From positions 1-64,000 of the forward strand of contig JAMPEF010000002.1 of assembly GCA_023665275.1 (NCBI GenBank): a DNA stretch of 64,000 nucleotides, read 5' to 3'. The first letter of the stretch is position 1; the number at the start of each line of letters is the position of its first letter. Shown piece by piece: positions 7,959-16,818 of the stretch. The position numbers were made by a program, and so were the translations under genes. Below the pieces are notes generated by a model, which was given only the letters and a program-made list of their open reading frames with translations, was not told the DNA's origin and searched no databases. Origin of the DNA: Alistipes senegalensis. Its GTDB lineage: Bacteria > Bacillota > Clostridia > Oscillospirales > Ruminococcaceae.

Positions 7959-9608
7959 ATGGATAAAAATTGTCTTAAAAAACTTGACAGTATGTTTGAA
8001 ACTTTTTCTATTATATCGGAGGGAAGTTATATCTATCTGTGCGATATGAAAACAAATTATTCCCGCTGGTCAAGAAGTGCTGTTGATTATTTCAACCTGC
8101 CTGACCGCTATATGTATAACGCCGGCACTATATGGGAGCAATATATTCACCCTGATGACCGTGAATCTTACCGGCAAAGTATAGAAAATATATTCTCCGG
8201 AAAAGATAACGGGCATGATATGCAGTACCGTGCTAAAGCATCGGACGGAAGCTATGTTGTATGCACTTGTCGTGGTGCAGTTATCCGTGACGAAAACGGC
8301 GAACCGGAATACTTCGCCGGCGCTATAAAAAATCATGGCTCCTTAAGCTACATAGACGCAATAACCGGTTTACGCAGTCTTTACGGTTTCTTTGACGATA
8401 TTAAAACTGTTCTCTGGAAAAAGAAAAAAGGTTCAGTAATTATTACCGGAATAACAGGTTTTTCCGTTATAAACGATATGTACGGCTATAAATTCGGAAA
8501 TAAAGTTCTCAGAAATTTTGCTAACTCCATACAGAAAATTTTTGCAAATTACGGCTCAGTCTACCGCATGGACGGTACTAAATTTGCCATAATAAGCAGT
8601 TCCCTTGACGAAAAATATCTTACAGAATTATATAACAGACTCCGTGAAGAAGTATCGCATAATTTTCAGGTTGACACCGAAAAAGTAAGCCTCTCACTCA
8701 ATGCGGGTCTTATGGTGCTGAAAGATTTCAACATTGAAAGTGAAACTATATATTCATGCCTCAAATATATATATTACGAATCCAAAAACAGACGGCTTGG
8801 CGATATGGTCATTTTTGAGAACGTCGAAAACGGAAAAAACAGAAACTCTATCGAAACTATAAACGTTATCCGTAACAGCGTTATCGAAAACTGTAAAGGT
8901 TTTTTCCTGTGTTATCAGCCGATAATGTTTGCCGATACTGAAAAACTAAAGGGCATGGAAGCTCTTATCCGCTGGAAAAATGATAAGTACGGCGTTGTAC
9001 CACCTGTGCAGTTCGTACCGGTTCTTGAACAGGACGTACTTTTTCCGGAACTTGGCAGATGGATTTTAAGACAGGCTATGACTGACGGAAAAAATTTTCT
9101 TGAAAAATATCCCGATTTTATAATGAATGTCAATATATCATATGCACAGCTTGAAAAAAGCGATTTTGTATCTGATGTTTTCAGCATACTTAAAGAAACA
9201 AATTTTCCGCCGGAAAATCTCTGTCTTGAAATCACTGAAAGATGCCGTCTGCTTGATATGGAAACCCTTAACAATATGTTCAGAATTTTCAAGGAACACG
9301 GTATAAAAATAGCTCTTGACGATTTCGGTACTGGTTTTTCTTCTCTTGGTATTCTCCGCACACTTCCTATTGATACAGTCAAGATTGACCGTGAATTTGT
9401 CAAGGATATTGAAAAAAGCCATTCAGACCAAAGTACTGTACAATTTATTTCAACGCTTGCAGACGCATTCAAGGCGGAAGTATGTGTTGAGGGTGTGGAA
9501 ACAGCTAATATGCGTGACTTCCTAAAACGATACGGAATAAAAAGTTTTCAGGGCTATTATTATTCAAAGCCAATTCCGGCTGAGGAGTTTATAAGCAAAG
9601 ATTTTTAA
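7959..9608 (+). CDS. PAS-GGDEF-EAL protein, probable c-di-GMP phosphodiesterase with inactive GGDEF
   Basis: A 549-residue cytoplasmic protein with no membrane segment. It has an N-terminal PAS domain (about residues 15-125; WEQYIHPDDRE is the PAS_3 hallmark), a GGDEF-fold domain (about 130-290) and an EAL domain (about 310-545). The GGDEF signature is replaced by MDGTKF at 204-209, so it should not make c-di-GMP. The EAL domain keeps its catalytic set: E334-A-L, the Asn of NVNIS, the Glu of LEITE, the DD of DDFGTG, the Lys of KID, the Glu of EGVET and the Gln of QGYYYS. I infer an active c-di-GMP phosphodiesterase sensed through PAS. It is monocistronic, ending in the hairpin at 9616-9638. 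Confidence 0.9.
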   Translation: MDKNCLKKLDSMFETFSIISEGSYIYLCDMKTNYSRWSRSAVDYFNLPDRYMYNAGTIWEQYIHPDDRESYRQSIENIFSGKDNGHDMQYRAKASDGSYVVCTCRGAVIRDENGEPEYFAGAIKNHGSLSYIDAITGLRSLYGFFDDIKTVLWKKKKGSVIITGITGFSVINDMYGYKFGNKVLRNFANSIQKIFANYGSVYRMDGTKFAIISSSLDEKYLTELYNRLREEVSHNFQVDTEKVSLSLNAGLMVLKDFNIESETIYSCLKYIYYESKNRRLGDMVIFENVENGKNRNSIETINVIRNSVIENCKGFFLCYQPIMFADTEKLKGMEALIRWKNDKYGVVPPVQFVPVLEQDVLFPELGRWILRQAMTDGKNFLEKYPDFIMNVNISYAQLEKSDFVSDVFSILKETNFPPENLCLEITERCRLLDMETLNNMFRIFKEHGIKIALDDFGTGFSSLGILRTLPIDTVKIDREFVKDIEKSHSDQSTVQFISTLADAFKAEVCVEGVETANMRDFLKRYGIKSFQGYYYSKPIPAEEFISKDF

Positions 9609-9615
9609 ATATCAA

Positions 9616-9646
9616 CTGCCGGAATACTCTTCCGGCAGCTTTTATA
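9616..9646 (+). terminator. Intrinsic terminator after the PAS-GGDEF-EAL gene
   Basis: CTGCCGGAA pairs with TTCCGGCAG across a 5-base loop (9 bp), followed by CTTTTATATTT. Confidence 0.9.
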
Positions 9647-9719
9647 TTTACAGAAAATTCATACAATGACAAGAATAATATGATATAATATTATTATAAT
9701 TCAAATAAGGGGGAATATT

Positions 9720-11195
9720 ATGACCAGAAACGAAAAAAGGGCATACGGTCTTATAAAGATACGCAACATGAGATTTTCAATGATTATCGGCTATGCGGTT
9801 ATAATCGTGGCGGCAATAATCGGCGTTACGCTTTTTGCCGTCCATACAAGTGAAAAAGTCCTAAAAAATAAAGTCAGTTCCATGACTACTTCACTTAACA
9901 CACAGCTTAATATCAATCTCAACAACTATCTTTCACGCCTTGAAAATGCCGCAACGCTTGCCTTTTCAATCGACGAGGCATACACCTATGATACTACTGA
10001 TAAGGAAAAAGACGAATACGAGGGCATAAATACGGAAAAAACTATCTCTGACCAGCTTTCAAGAATATGTCTGATGGAAAATTTCCTTGATTATGGCATT
10101 GTTTACCGCAATAATGATACTATCGGCAATATATCAAAAGGCACTAAAAGTCTTTTCACAGACAATATGTTTGAAGAATTTGAAAAAATGATTACCAATA
10201 ACCGCACCCGTGATGGCTGGTATACCGGTTATCAGGACGACTATGAACGCATCTACTATGTAAAGTACATACATGATAATGCACTTCTTGTTATATCTAT
10301 ATACACTTCTGAACTTTCGGACGTTATAAGAAATTCTGAAACCGACAACGGCATGACTATACGACTTACTGACCAGAAGTACATAATTATGAACTCAACC
10401 GAAAAGGACGAACCCGGAAAAAATATCCCGTTTGAAATAGGTCAGCAGGTTGAGGGTAAGGACGCTTCTACAATTCTTGGCGAAAAATATCTTACTACTG
10501 TAAATTCATGTAACGTCGGCTGGTATATTGTCTGCTCAATACCTACAGATATTATCATGAAAGAAAAAAACCAGATGCAGATATATATTTATCTTGTCGC
10601 TGCACTGGCTGCAATTGTTGCCGTTCTTATCGGAATCTTCTTTACTTCAAAACTTGCCGACCCTGCACGTATTGTTGCCGCTAATCTGAGTGAGGGTACT
10701 CGTGATGAGGAATACAGTTCACTTCTTACACGTGGGGCATTTGTCGAAAAGGTTGACGGAATACTTTCCGACACAAAAAATTCTTATGCCATGCTGCTTA
10801 TCGATATGGACAACTACAATGAAATGATTTATAATTTCGGACGCAGTTACGCTGAGGGAAATATCGGAAGACTTGTAAACGAAATTCAACGGCTCTTTCC
10901 TAAAGCTGAGTGCATAGGCAGAATAAATACCGATACTTTTGCAGTCCTTACGAGCATAACCGAAAAAGACAGTATGTTAAGTCACAAGGAACTTTCAAGA
11001 AAATGTGCAGAAGTCTGTGCTGATTTCCGCAGCGCCGCACAGACTGACAGAGGGGTATTCCCTATAACTGTAAGTATCGGTGCGGCTGTTGCTCCCGATA
11101 ACGGACTTACCGCAGACAAAATTTTTGACTGTGCAAATATAGCGCTCTTTACTGCAAAGAAAAACGGTAAGGACAGTTTTGTAATCTATGATTAA
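9720..11195 (+). CDS. Membrane sensor with extracytoplasmic domain and degenerate GGDEF domain
   Basis: A 491-residue protein with a transmembrane helix at about residues 20-43, an extracytoplasmic Cache-like sensor region (about 45-280), a second helix (about 285-307) and a GGDEF-fold domain (about 340-490). The active-site GGDEF is replaced by NTDTF (403-407), although flanking motifs such as LLIDMDNYNEM and SIGAAV are kept, so it is probably a nucleotide-binding or signalling relic rather than a cyclase. GGGGG stands 6 bases before the ATG. It is followed after 13 bases by a solute-binding lipoprotein and then a tyrosine phosphatase, so the binding protein may feed ligand to this sensor; that is inference. 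Confidence 0.85.
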   Translation: MTRNEKRAYGLIKIRNMRFSMIIGYAVIIVAAIIGVTLFAVHTSEKVLKNKVSSMTTSLNTQLNINLNNYLSRLENAATLAFSIDEAYTYDTTDKEKDEYEGINTEKTISDQLSRICLMENFLDYGIVYRNNDTIGNISKGTKSLFTDNMFEEFEKMITNNRTRDGWYTGYQDDYERIYYVKYIHDNALLVISIYTSELSDVIRNSETDNGMTIRLTDQKYIIMNSTEKDEPGKNIPFEIGQQVEGKDASTILGEKYLTTVNSCNVGWYIVCSIPTDIIMKEKNQMQIYIYLVAALAAIVAVLIGIFFTSKLADPARIVAANLSEGTRDEEYSSLLTRGAFVEKVDGILSDTKNSYAMLLIDMDNYNEMIYNFGRSYAEGNIGRLVNEIQRLFPKAECIGRINTDTFAVLTSITEKDSMLSHKELSRKCAEVCADFRSAAQTDRGVFPITVSIGAAVAPDNGLTADKIFDCANIALFTAKKNGKDSFVIYD

Positions 11196-11208
11196 GGAGG
11201 TGCGTAAA

Positions 11209-12462
11209 ATGAAAATTTTCCGCAGAATACTTGCACTTACAGGCAGTCTTGCTTTAATCTCCTCCGCTGCCTGCTCCTCCCGTGAACCAGTCGTCACACA
11301 ACAGGAAAAACAAACGGAAATAAATCTTTCATGGTGGGGTACAGACGCAAGAAACAAATATACCATAAAGGCTGTTGAACTTTTTGAAGAAAAATATCCG
11401 AATATAAAAGTAAATTGCAGCTATTCCGAATGGTCAGGCTATGAAGAAAGAAGTAAAATTCAGATGCGTTCCAATACGGAAGCGGACGTCATGCAGATAA
11501 ATTTTAGCTGGCTTTCACAGTATTCAGAGGACGGTGAAGGCTACTATGATATAAATGACCTGAAAAATTTTAAGATTTCTAATTTTTCTGATGATGTTCT
11601 TGAATACGGCATAAAAAATGACCATCTCAACGCTGTACCTATTGCCATGAACGCCGAAACCGTTTATATAAATCAGGATATTTATGACCGGTATGGTCTT
11701 GATATCCCGAAAACATGGGACGATTTATTCCATGCCGCCGACGTTATGAAAAAAGACGGTATATATGCTATGAGCGGAGCTTCCAAATCAATATGGCTTT
11801 ATCTTATCGCCCATACTGAACAGGTTACAGGCAAGAAAATTATTGAAAACAATAAGCTGAATTTCAAATCACAGGACTTTCAGAATATGATTGACTTCTA
11901 CAAGGAACTTGTTGACAGGAATGTTATTCCTCAGCTTGAACACTATGACAGCAAGGAAATAGTTAAAGGAACTTATGCCGGCTCTATAGCGTGGGTAAGC
12001 GACGCAACAAACTATTTTGGTACTATGATTGAGGACGGAATGAATATAATCACAGCCGACTATACAACTCTTGACGGAAACAATGTCGGCGAGGGCTGGT
12101 ACGCTAAACCCGCTACCATGTACGCCGTAAGCAGAAACACTCAGCACCCTGAAGAAGCCGGATTATTACTTGATTTCCTTATGAACAGTCCCGAAATGGC
12201 GGAACTTCAGGGCGTTGAAAAAGGCATACCGCTTAGTACCGCCGCCAAAAAAACTATTGAAAAAAATTATATGCTGTATGGTATTCAGTACGAGGCATCA
12301 CAGAAACTTGAAAGCTGTCAGCTTGCTGAACTTTCACCGGTTCTTGAAAACAACGGGCTTATAGATGATTTCTTTTCGGCGTGCAATGACGTTCTTTATG
12401 ACAAGGCGACTTCTGAAGACTCCGCCACCTCACTTATGATAAAAATTGCTGATTACTTTTAA
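11209..12462 (+). CDS. Extracellular solute-binding lipoprotein, family 1 (sugar type)
   Basis: A 417-residue lipoprotein of the ABC-transporter substrate-binding family 1. The signal peptide (MKIFRRILALTGSLALISSAAC) ends in the lipobox SAAC with the lipid-bearing Cys at residue 22. The body has the family look: LSWWGTDARNKYTIKAVELF, YPNIKV, a PKTWDD hinge segment and MNAETVYINQDIY. The start at 11209 has AAGGAGG 8 bases upstream; an in-frame ATG at 11188 lies inside the previous gene and before that site. No permease or ATPase gene is adjacent: the flanking genes are a GGDEF-type sensor and a phosphatase. It therefore either serves a transporter encoded elsewhere or acts as a receptor for the sensor. 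Confidence 0.9.
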   Translation: MKIFRRILALTGSLALISSAACSSREPVVTQQEKQTEINLSWWGTDARNKYTIKAVELFEEKYPNIKVNCSYSEWSGYEERSKIQMRSNTEADVMQINFSWLSQYSEDGEGYYDINDLKNFKISNFSDDVLEYGIKNDHLNAVPIAMNAETVYINQDIYDRYGLDIPKTWDDLFHAADVMKKDGIYAMSGASKSIWLYLIAHTEQVTGKKIIENNKLNFKSQDFQNMIDFYKELVDRNVIPQLEHYDSKEIVKGTYAGSIAWVSDATNYFGTMIEDGMNIITADYTTLDGNNVGEGWYAKPATMYAVSRNTQHPEEAGLLLDFLMNSPEMAELQGVEKGIPLSTAAKKTIEKNYMLYGIQYEASQKLESCQLAELSPVLENNGLIDDFFSACNDVLYDKATSEDSATSLMIKIADYF

Positions 12463-12474
12463 GGGGGAATTTTT

Positions 12475-12936
12475 ATAATACGCATAATGTTTGTATGTCA
12501 CGGCAATATATGCCGTTCACCTATGGCGGAATTTATCATGAAAAAACTTGTTTCTGACGCCGGATTACATAATAAATTCTATATTACGTCGGGTGCTACA
12601 AGTTCGGAAACTATCCACTATAACGGCATTGGCAGTCCGGTATATCCACCGGCAAAATCTGAACTCAGGAAACACGGCATAGGTTGTGACGGAAAACTTT
12701 CCGTACAGCTGAAAAAATCCGACTATGAAAACTATGACTACTTCATAGGCATGGACACTGCCAATATCCGCAACATGAAAAAAATTCTCGGCGACGATAA
12801 AAAAATATATAAGCTCCTTACATTTGCCGGACGTTCCGACGACGTCGATGACCCATGGTATACAGGTGATTTCCGGACAGCCTATGATGATATTTATTCC
12901 GGCTGTTCGGAACTATTAAAAAAACTCACACGCTGA
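12475..12936 (+). CDS. Low-molecular-weight protein-tyrosine phosphatase, possible ATA start
   Basis: A phosphatase of 149-153 residues that hydrolyses phosphotyrosine or phosphoarginine on proteins. The P-loop CHGNICRS (C-x5-R-S) is at the very N-terminus and the general-acid Asp is in DDPWYTGDF, both at family positions. The first ATG is 12487, but the family normally has three or four more residues before MFVCHG, and AAGGGGG (12461-12467) is placed for ATA at 12475 (7-base spacing), which would give an N-terminus IIRIMFVCHG. It follows the solute-binding protein after 12 bases and ends the operon at the terminator at 12970. Whether it removes phosphates from wall or capsule enzymes or acts in the sensor pathway is not visible. 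Confidence 0.92.
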   Translation: MIRIMFVCHGNICRSPMAEFIMKKLVSDAGLHNKFYITSGATSSETIHYNGIGSPVYPPAKSELRKHGIGCDGKLSVQLKKSDYENYDYFIGMDTANIRNMKKILGDDKKIYKLLTFAGRSDDVDDPWYTGDFRTAYDDIYSGCSELLKKLTR

Positions 12937-12969
12937 ATACAAAAAATAAATTTTGTCATAATATACAAT

Positions 12970-13000
12970 AATATCCCTTACTTGACAAGGGATATTTTTT
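12970..13000 (+). terminator. Intrinsic terminator after the phosphatase gene
   Basis: AATATCCCTT pairs with AAGGGATATT across a 7-base loop and is followed by TTTT. It closes the operon of sensor, binding protein and phosphatase. Confidence 0.85.
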
Positions 13001-13010
13001 ATGCCGTCAA

Positions 13011-13039
13011 TTGATTTTTTATTCCGGAAATGATATAAT
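13011..13039 (+). promoter_or_regulatory. Promoter of the ThrE-family exporter gene
   Basis: TTGATT (13011-13016), a 17-base spacer and TATAAT (13034-13039), 37 bases before the ATG at 13076, which has GAGGTGG ahead of it. Confidence 0.7.
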
Positions 13040-13075
13040 CTATATGGAATTTTTTTATTGAGGTGGTATAATTAA

Positions 13076-14398
13076 ATGAGTCAGTTCAGAAAACAACATA
13101 TGCCGATAGCATGGCATGAAATTGTAGAAAATGAAAATCCCGTACCAGCGGTCAACGCCTCCCTGAAAGAAAAGGCTACACTTGTGGGACGTTTAGGACT
13201 TATGATGTTATCAAGTGGTACGGGTGCATGGAGAGTACGTGCCTGCATGAATAAAATCGCCCGTGCATTAGGAATAACCTGCACCGCTGATATAGGACTG
13301 CTTGCAATAGCCTACACGTGTATTGAAAACGGTGAAACCTATACAAACGCCCTGTCAATAAACACTACCGGAGTTAATACCGACCGTCTAAACTATTTGG
13401 AAGAGTTTGCGGACGGTTTTCACGAAAGAGCCAATAAATATTCAGTGGAACAGTTCCACCATATACTTGACAAATTTCAGCAAATGCCGGCAAATTACAA
13501 GGCATGGAATTTAGGGCTTGCCTCTGCAATAGCCTGTTGTGCGTTCACGTTCCTGTTAGGCGGAGGAGCAGTAGAGATGATATGTGCATTTTTCGGAGCA
13601 GGTGTGGGAAATTTTGTCCGGAAAAAATTACTTGAAAGGCATATAACGCTACTTGCAAACGTCACCGCTGGTGTGGCAGTTGCCTGCTCCGTGTACATGA
13701 TATGCCTTGAACTCGCTGAAATAATAATGGGTGTTTCAAGCGTACATCAAGCCGGTTATATATGTTCAATGTTGTTTGTCATTCCAGGGTTTCCGCTTAT
13801 AACCGGTGGTATTGACCTTGCTAAACTTGATTTGCGGTCGGGTCTGGAAAGAATAACATACGCTGTTTTAATAATCGGCATGGCAACCCTTACCGGCTGG
13901 ATCACAGCGACTATATTTAAATTTCACCCGTCTGAGTTTGTCGAAATGGAACTTACCCCGTTATTAAAGCTGGTGCTAAGACTTGTAACAAGTTTCTGTG
14001 GTGTATATGGCTTTTCGCTTATGTTCAACAGTCCACGTAAAATGGCACTCACTGCCGGAATTATGGGCATGATTGTAAATACACTCCGTCTTGCACTGAT
14101 AGACTTTACTTCAATTCCTGTAAGTGCGGCGGCATTTATAGGGGCTTTATGTGCCGGACTTATTGCGTCGGCACTGAATAAAAAAGTAGGCTATCCGAGA
14201 ATAACCCTCACAGTGCCATCAATAGTAATAATGATTCCCGGAATGTTCATGTACAAGGGTGTATATTACATAGCCCTGAACGAAATTCAGACGGGTGCTT
14301 TATGGCTCACAAAAGCCTTGCTTATAGTAGTATCACTTCCGTTAGGTCTTATATTTGCCCGTATCTTTACAGACAAGAATTTCAGAAAAAGCAGTTAA
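13076..14398 (+). CDS. Threonine/serine exporter, ThrE family (fused two-domain form)
   Basis: A 440-residue integral membrane protein. The soluble first ~135 residues contain the ThrE N-terminal domain (KATLVGRLGLMMLSSGTGAWRV), followed by two sets of five transmembrane helices covering about residues 140-280 and 300-435. In many Firmicutes these halves are two genes; here they are one, as in actinobacterial ThrE. The family exports threonine and serine; direct evidence for the substrate is not in the sequence. It is monocistronic between its own promoter and a bidirectional terminator shared with the convergent anti-sigma gene. Confidence 0.85.
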   Translation: MSQFRKQHMPIAWHEIVENENPVPAVNASLKEKATLVGRLGLMMLSSGTGAWRVRACMNKIARALGITCTADIGLLAIAYTCIENGETYTNALSINTTGVNTDRLNYLEEFADGFHERANKYSVEQFHHILDKFQQMPANYKAWNLGLASAIACCAFTFLLGGGAVEMICAFFGAGVGNFVRKKLLERHITLLANVTAGVAVACSVYMICLELAEIIMGVSSVHQAGYICSMLFVIPGFPLITGGIDLAKLDLRSGLERITYAVLIIGMATLTGWITATIFKFHPSEFVEMELTPLLKLVLRLVTSFCGVYGFSLMFNSPRKMALTAGIMGMIVNTLRLALIDFTSIPVSAAAFIGALCAGLIASALNKKVGYPRITLTVPSIVIMIPGMFMYKGVYYIALNEIQTGALWLTKALLIVVSLPLGLIFARIFTDKNFRKSS

Positions 14399-14404
14399 TA
14401 AAAA

Positions 14405-14440
14405 CCCTCCGAACCGTTACAGTCCGGAGGGAATTTTTTT
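14405..14440. terminator. Bidirectional terminator between exporter and anti-sigma genes
   Basis: CCCTCCG (14405-14411) pairs with CGGAGGG (14425-14431) and is followed by AATTTTTTT on the plus strand. On the minus strand the same stem is followed by TTTTT, so it can serve both convergent genes. Confidence 0.88.
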
Positions 14441-14458
14441 ATTTATACTTTCTTTTGT

Positions 14459-15922
14459 TTATCTGTAAAATGCGGATTCACCTAATATAAATCTTTCGTC
14501 ATCACTTGACAAAATAGCCTGTTGTATCTGTTCTTCTTCTGCTTCCACGGCGGGTACGGCTTCTTCCTGTAGCTGTTCCATTTCTTCCTGTAATTTTGCC
14601 TGCTCCTCCTGTGCCTTGTAAATTTTCGCCTGTTCTTCTTCTGAAAGCAAATCATAGTAACCATCACTGTCAGGACTTATTATGGTTGTAGTTTCTGTAT
14701 TGGCAGATTTTAAAATTACAGATGCATTTGAATCACTTGAAAACATTATACCCGACTGTGAAAAATACATTTTCAGGTTTTTCAGGATTTCATTATCATA
14801 AGGCACTGCAAGTGTACTTACAGACCGTTCATCATAACTTTTCAGTGAAAGAGAATAAAAATCTATTTGATTGTTTTTGTTTTCATCTCTGGAATAATCC
14901 ATAAATGTTTCCGTCGTAACGTAACCATATGCTATTGCATTATCTGAAGATTTTTCCCTGTCAAATAAGGACGTTTTCACAAAAAGCGACTCACTTTCTT
15001 CCGGCAAGGACGAAAAACCATCAAAGCAGACTGCATTTTTCCATGTATCATCTGTATTAAACGTCTTGTTTATATCATAGTAGTAAGTTTCGGGGTTTTC
15101 GTCCATCTTGTCGCCATAGTAAATAAATTGTGATACATTATAATATATTTTTTCGTCATCGGATTTGAAGATATTTCCGTAATCGAAAGACGCCAGCGAA
15201 ACTTTATTTTTATATCTGTCTGTCATGAACGATTCCGCCGTACTTGCCGGTGTAAAATTCGCCATAATCGCAATGCTTACCGCTGTATCGTCCATTTCCT
15301 GATATATTTCATCAATATATTTCAAGTCGTCATCGGTAAATTTCGCTTTTGTATCAGCAACCGCTATGAAATTGGAATTTTTATACTCCCCTGTATACTC
15401 CACAGCGTAAATCTGATTTGTCGGAATATTATCATACGTTCTTACGAATATGCGGACGTTTATATTATCTTTTCCGCATTCTTTGAACGGACATGAATAC
15501 AACGGCGTCACCAGTCTGTCGTATTTTATATAGTCGTCAAGTGGTAAATCGTATATTCTGTAGGTATTCTGTGAAATTTCTGCGTTTATTTCGTCAATGA
15601 TTTTTGAGTATATTTTTTTTGAACTGCTACCAAGGCTTGCTATCAGGTTATCGACAAACCTTGTCTGTGGAATAACAAAGGCACATACCGCACAGGCAAC
15701 CACAATGGCAGTCCATTTAAGAATTTTAGGTTTTTTTGATTTTCCCGTTATGTTTTCAAGGTCGCATACGGTGAATCCGCTTTCGGAAAAATCCGGATTT
15801 TTTTCAGGAAAAGCCTTTGAAGAAATCCTGTCAAAGCAATCCACAGATGAAGAAAGTTCATTCATTTTGTCTCTGAACATTTTTTCAAATTCCTGATTTA
15901 TTTCAGGATTATTTTTATTCAC
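14459..15922 (-). CDS. Probable membrane anti-sigma factor for the adjacent ECF sigma
   Basis: A 487-residue single-pass membrane protein. About 75 cytoplasmic residues, starting NKNNPEINQEFEKMFRDKMNELSS, precede a transmembrane helix at about 77-95 (WTAIVVACAVCAFVIP). The large outer part is Tyr/Asp-rich and ends in a Glu/Gln coiled coil (about 440-475). The gene overlaps the sigma-factor gene by 4 bases (GTGA, GTG start), the usual arrangement for translationally coupled anti-sigma factors. I see no zinc-binding HxxxCxxC motif, so it is not a classical zinc anti-sigma. The function is inferred from context and topology. The outer domain may be the stress sensor. Confidence 0.75.
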   Translation of the reverse strand: MNKNNPEINQEFEKMFRDKMNELSSSVDCFDRISSKAFPEKNPDFSESGFTVCDLENITGKSKKPKILKWTAIVVACAVCAFVIPQTRFVDNLIASLGSSSKKIYSKIIDEINAEISQNTYRIYDLPLDDYIKYDRLVTPLYSCPFKECGKDNINVRIFVRTYDNIPTNQIYAVEYTGEYKNSNFIAVADTKAKFTDDDLKYIDEIYQEMDDTAVSIAIMANFTPASTAESFMTDRYKNKVSLASFDYGNIFKSDDEKIYYNVSQFIYYGDKMDENPETYYYDINKTFNTDDTWKNAVCFDGFSSLPEESESLFVKTSLFDREKSSDNAIAYGYVTTETFMDYSRDENKNNQIDFYSLSLKSYDERSVSTLAVPYDNEILKNLKMYFSQSGIMFSSDSNASVILKSANTETTTIISPDSDGYYDLLSEEEQAKIYKAQEEQAKLQEEMEQLQEEAVPAVEAEEEQIQQAILSSDDERFILGESAFYR

Positions 15923-16527
15923 TTGTCAGCACCTGCCTTTTCCTGTAAGATAGCAATAGCTTTTTTATACCTTGATTTTACCGTTGATTCAGGGCATTTC
16001 ATTATTTTTGCTATTTCCTTGAATGTAAGTTCTGAACAGCATTTCAGCACAATAACCTGACGCTGTTTGTCGTTCAGATATTCAAGTAAATGATTTATAT
16101 AAATACTGTCTTCAACAGTCTTGTCAGCGTCGCCGTAACTTCTGATGTAAATATCAGAACTTTCATTCTCTCTTTTATATTTACGACGATACTCAAGTGC
16201 AACGTTGCGGGCGATAGTAAGAATAAACCCTCTTCCGTCTCCTTTTTTTACGGAAAAACGCTTGACCTGTGTAAGCCGGACAAAAGTTTCAGCGACACAG
16301 TCTTCTGAAAGATGATAGTCTGAGGTTATGCCGAATGCTATGGCAAATACACTGTCCTTGAACATATTATAGAGTTTTTCCAGTTTTTCTTTGGACTCCG
16401 AACAGCCGGAAATCAGTTCATTTATGTTTTCTCCTGATATGTCATAATTTACAGTCTGTTCGTGTGGATTTAATAGCGCTGAAATTTTACCGTCACCTCC
16501 GGCATAGAATTTAGAATCGACAGTCAA
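15919..16527 (-). CDS. ECF-type RNA polymerase sigma factor
   Basis: A 202-residue sigma-70 family protein with only regions 2 and 4. Region 2 (about residues 50-115) includes FAIAFGITSDYHLSEDCVAETF and FILTIARNVALEYRR; region 4 (about 140-190) includes LNDKQRQVIVLKCC and the helix-turn-helix TFKEIAKIMKCPESTVKSR. A 45-residue N-terminal extension has no known counterpart. The start is TTG at 16527, ten bases after AAAGGAG. It is co-transcribed with the membrane anti-sigma gene. A possible self-recognised promoter is at 16604-16628, and a perfect palindrome is at 16665-16680. Confidence 0.92.
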   Translation of the reverse strand: MTVDSKFYAGGDGKISALLNPHEQTVNYDISGENINELISGCSESKEKLEKLYNMFKDSVFAIAFGITSDYHLSEDCVAETFVRLTQVKRFSVKKGDGRGFILTIARNVALEYRRKYKRENESSDIYIRSYGDADKTVEDSIYINHLLEYLNDKQRQVIVLKCCSELTFKEIAKIMKCPESTVKSRYKKAIAILQEKAGADK

Positions 16528-16603
16528 AGTCCGTCACTCCTTTCGGTAGGGGTTTATGTTGTGAAAAGCCTTTCATATATAAGTGATTTGAGGAGTGAAT
16601 AAA

Positions 16604-16628
16604 GACGAAATTTTTCCGAAAATTTTCA
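16604..16628 (-). promoter_or_regulatory. Possible ECF-dependent autoregulatory promoter
   Basis: On the minus strand TGAAAA (16623-16628) is followed after 15 bases by CGTC (16604-16607), resembling the TGAAAC-N16-CGTC pattern of many Firmicute ECF sigma factors. It sits about 80 bases before the sigma gene. The -35 element is imperfect and the spacing one base short, so this is tentative. Confidence 0.35.
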
Positions 16629-16664
16629 AAATCTGATTTTTGCCTGTTTTCAGGGATTTTTTAT

Positions 16665-16680
16665 GTTAACCACGGTTAAC
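16665..16680. promoter_or_regulatory. Perfect inverted repeat, candidate operator
   Basis: GTTAACC-AC-GGTTAAC, 7-bp arms with a 2-base spacer, lies between the divergent sigma-factor and P-ATPase genes. The size and symmetry suit a dimeric repressor; I cannot name one. Confidence 0.5.
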
Positions 16681-16747
16681 AATATCCGGTACATTATTAT
16701 TATAACATAATTTTTTTCAAAAATAAAGAAAAATTTTCAGAAAACTA

Positions 16748-16776
16748 TTGACAAATGATTTTAAATATGATATATT
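16748..16776 (+). promoter_or_regulatory. Promoter of the P-type ATPase gene
   Basis: A consensus TTGACA (16748-16753), a 17-base spacer and TATATT (16771-16776). The strong promoter is immediately followed by the inverted repeat at 16781, as expected for a repressed gene. Confidence 0.8.
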
Positions 16777-16780
16777 AAAC

Positions 16781-16800
16781 ATATGAACAAGTATTCATAT
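16781..16800 (+). promoter_or_regulatory. ArsR/SmtB-type metal-sensor operator
   Basis: ATATGAA and TTCATAT form perfect 7-bp arms around CAAGTA. This matches the 12-2-12 operators (ATATGAACA-nn-TGTTCATAT type) bound by ArsR/SmtB-family Zn/Cd sensors such as CzrA. It covers the transcription start region of the P-ATPase gene. No arsR gene lies in the window, so the sensor would act from elsewhere. Confidence 0.65.
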
Positions 16801-16818
16801 TTGAAAGGAATGATTTTC

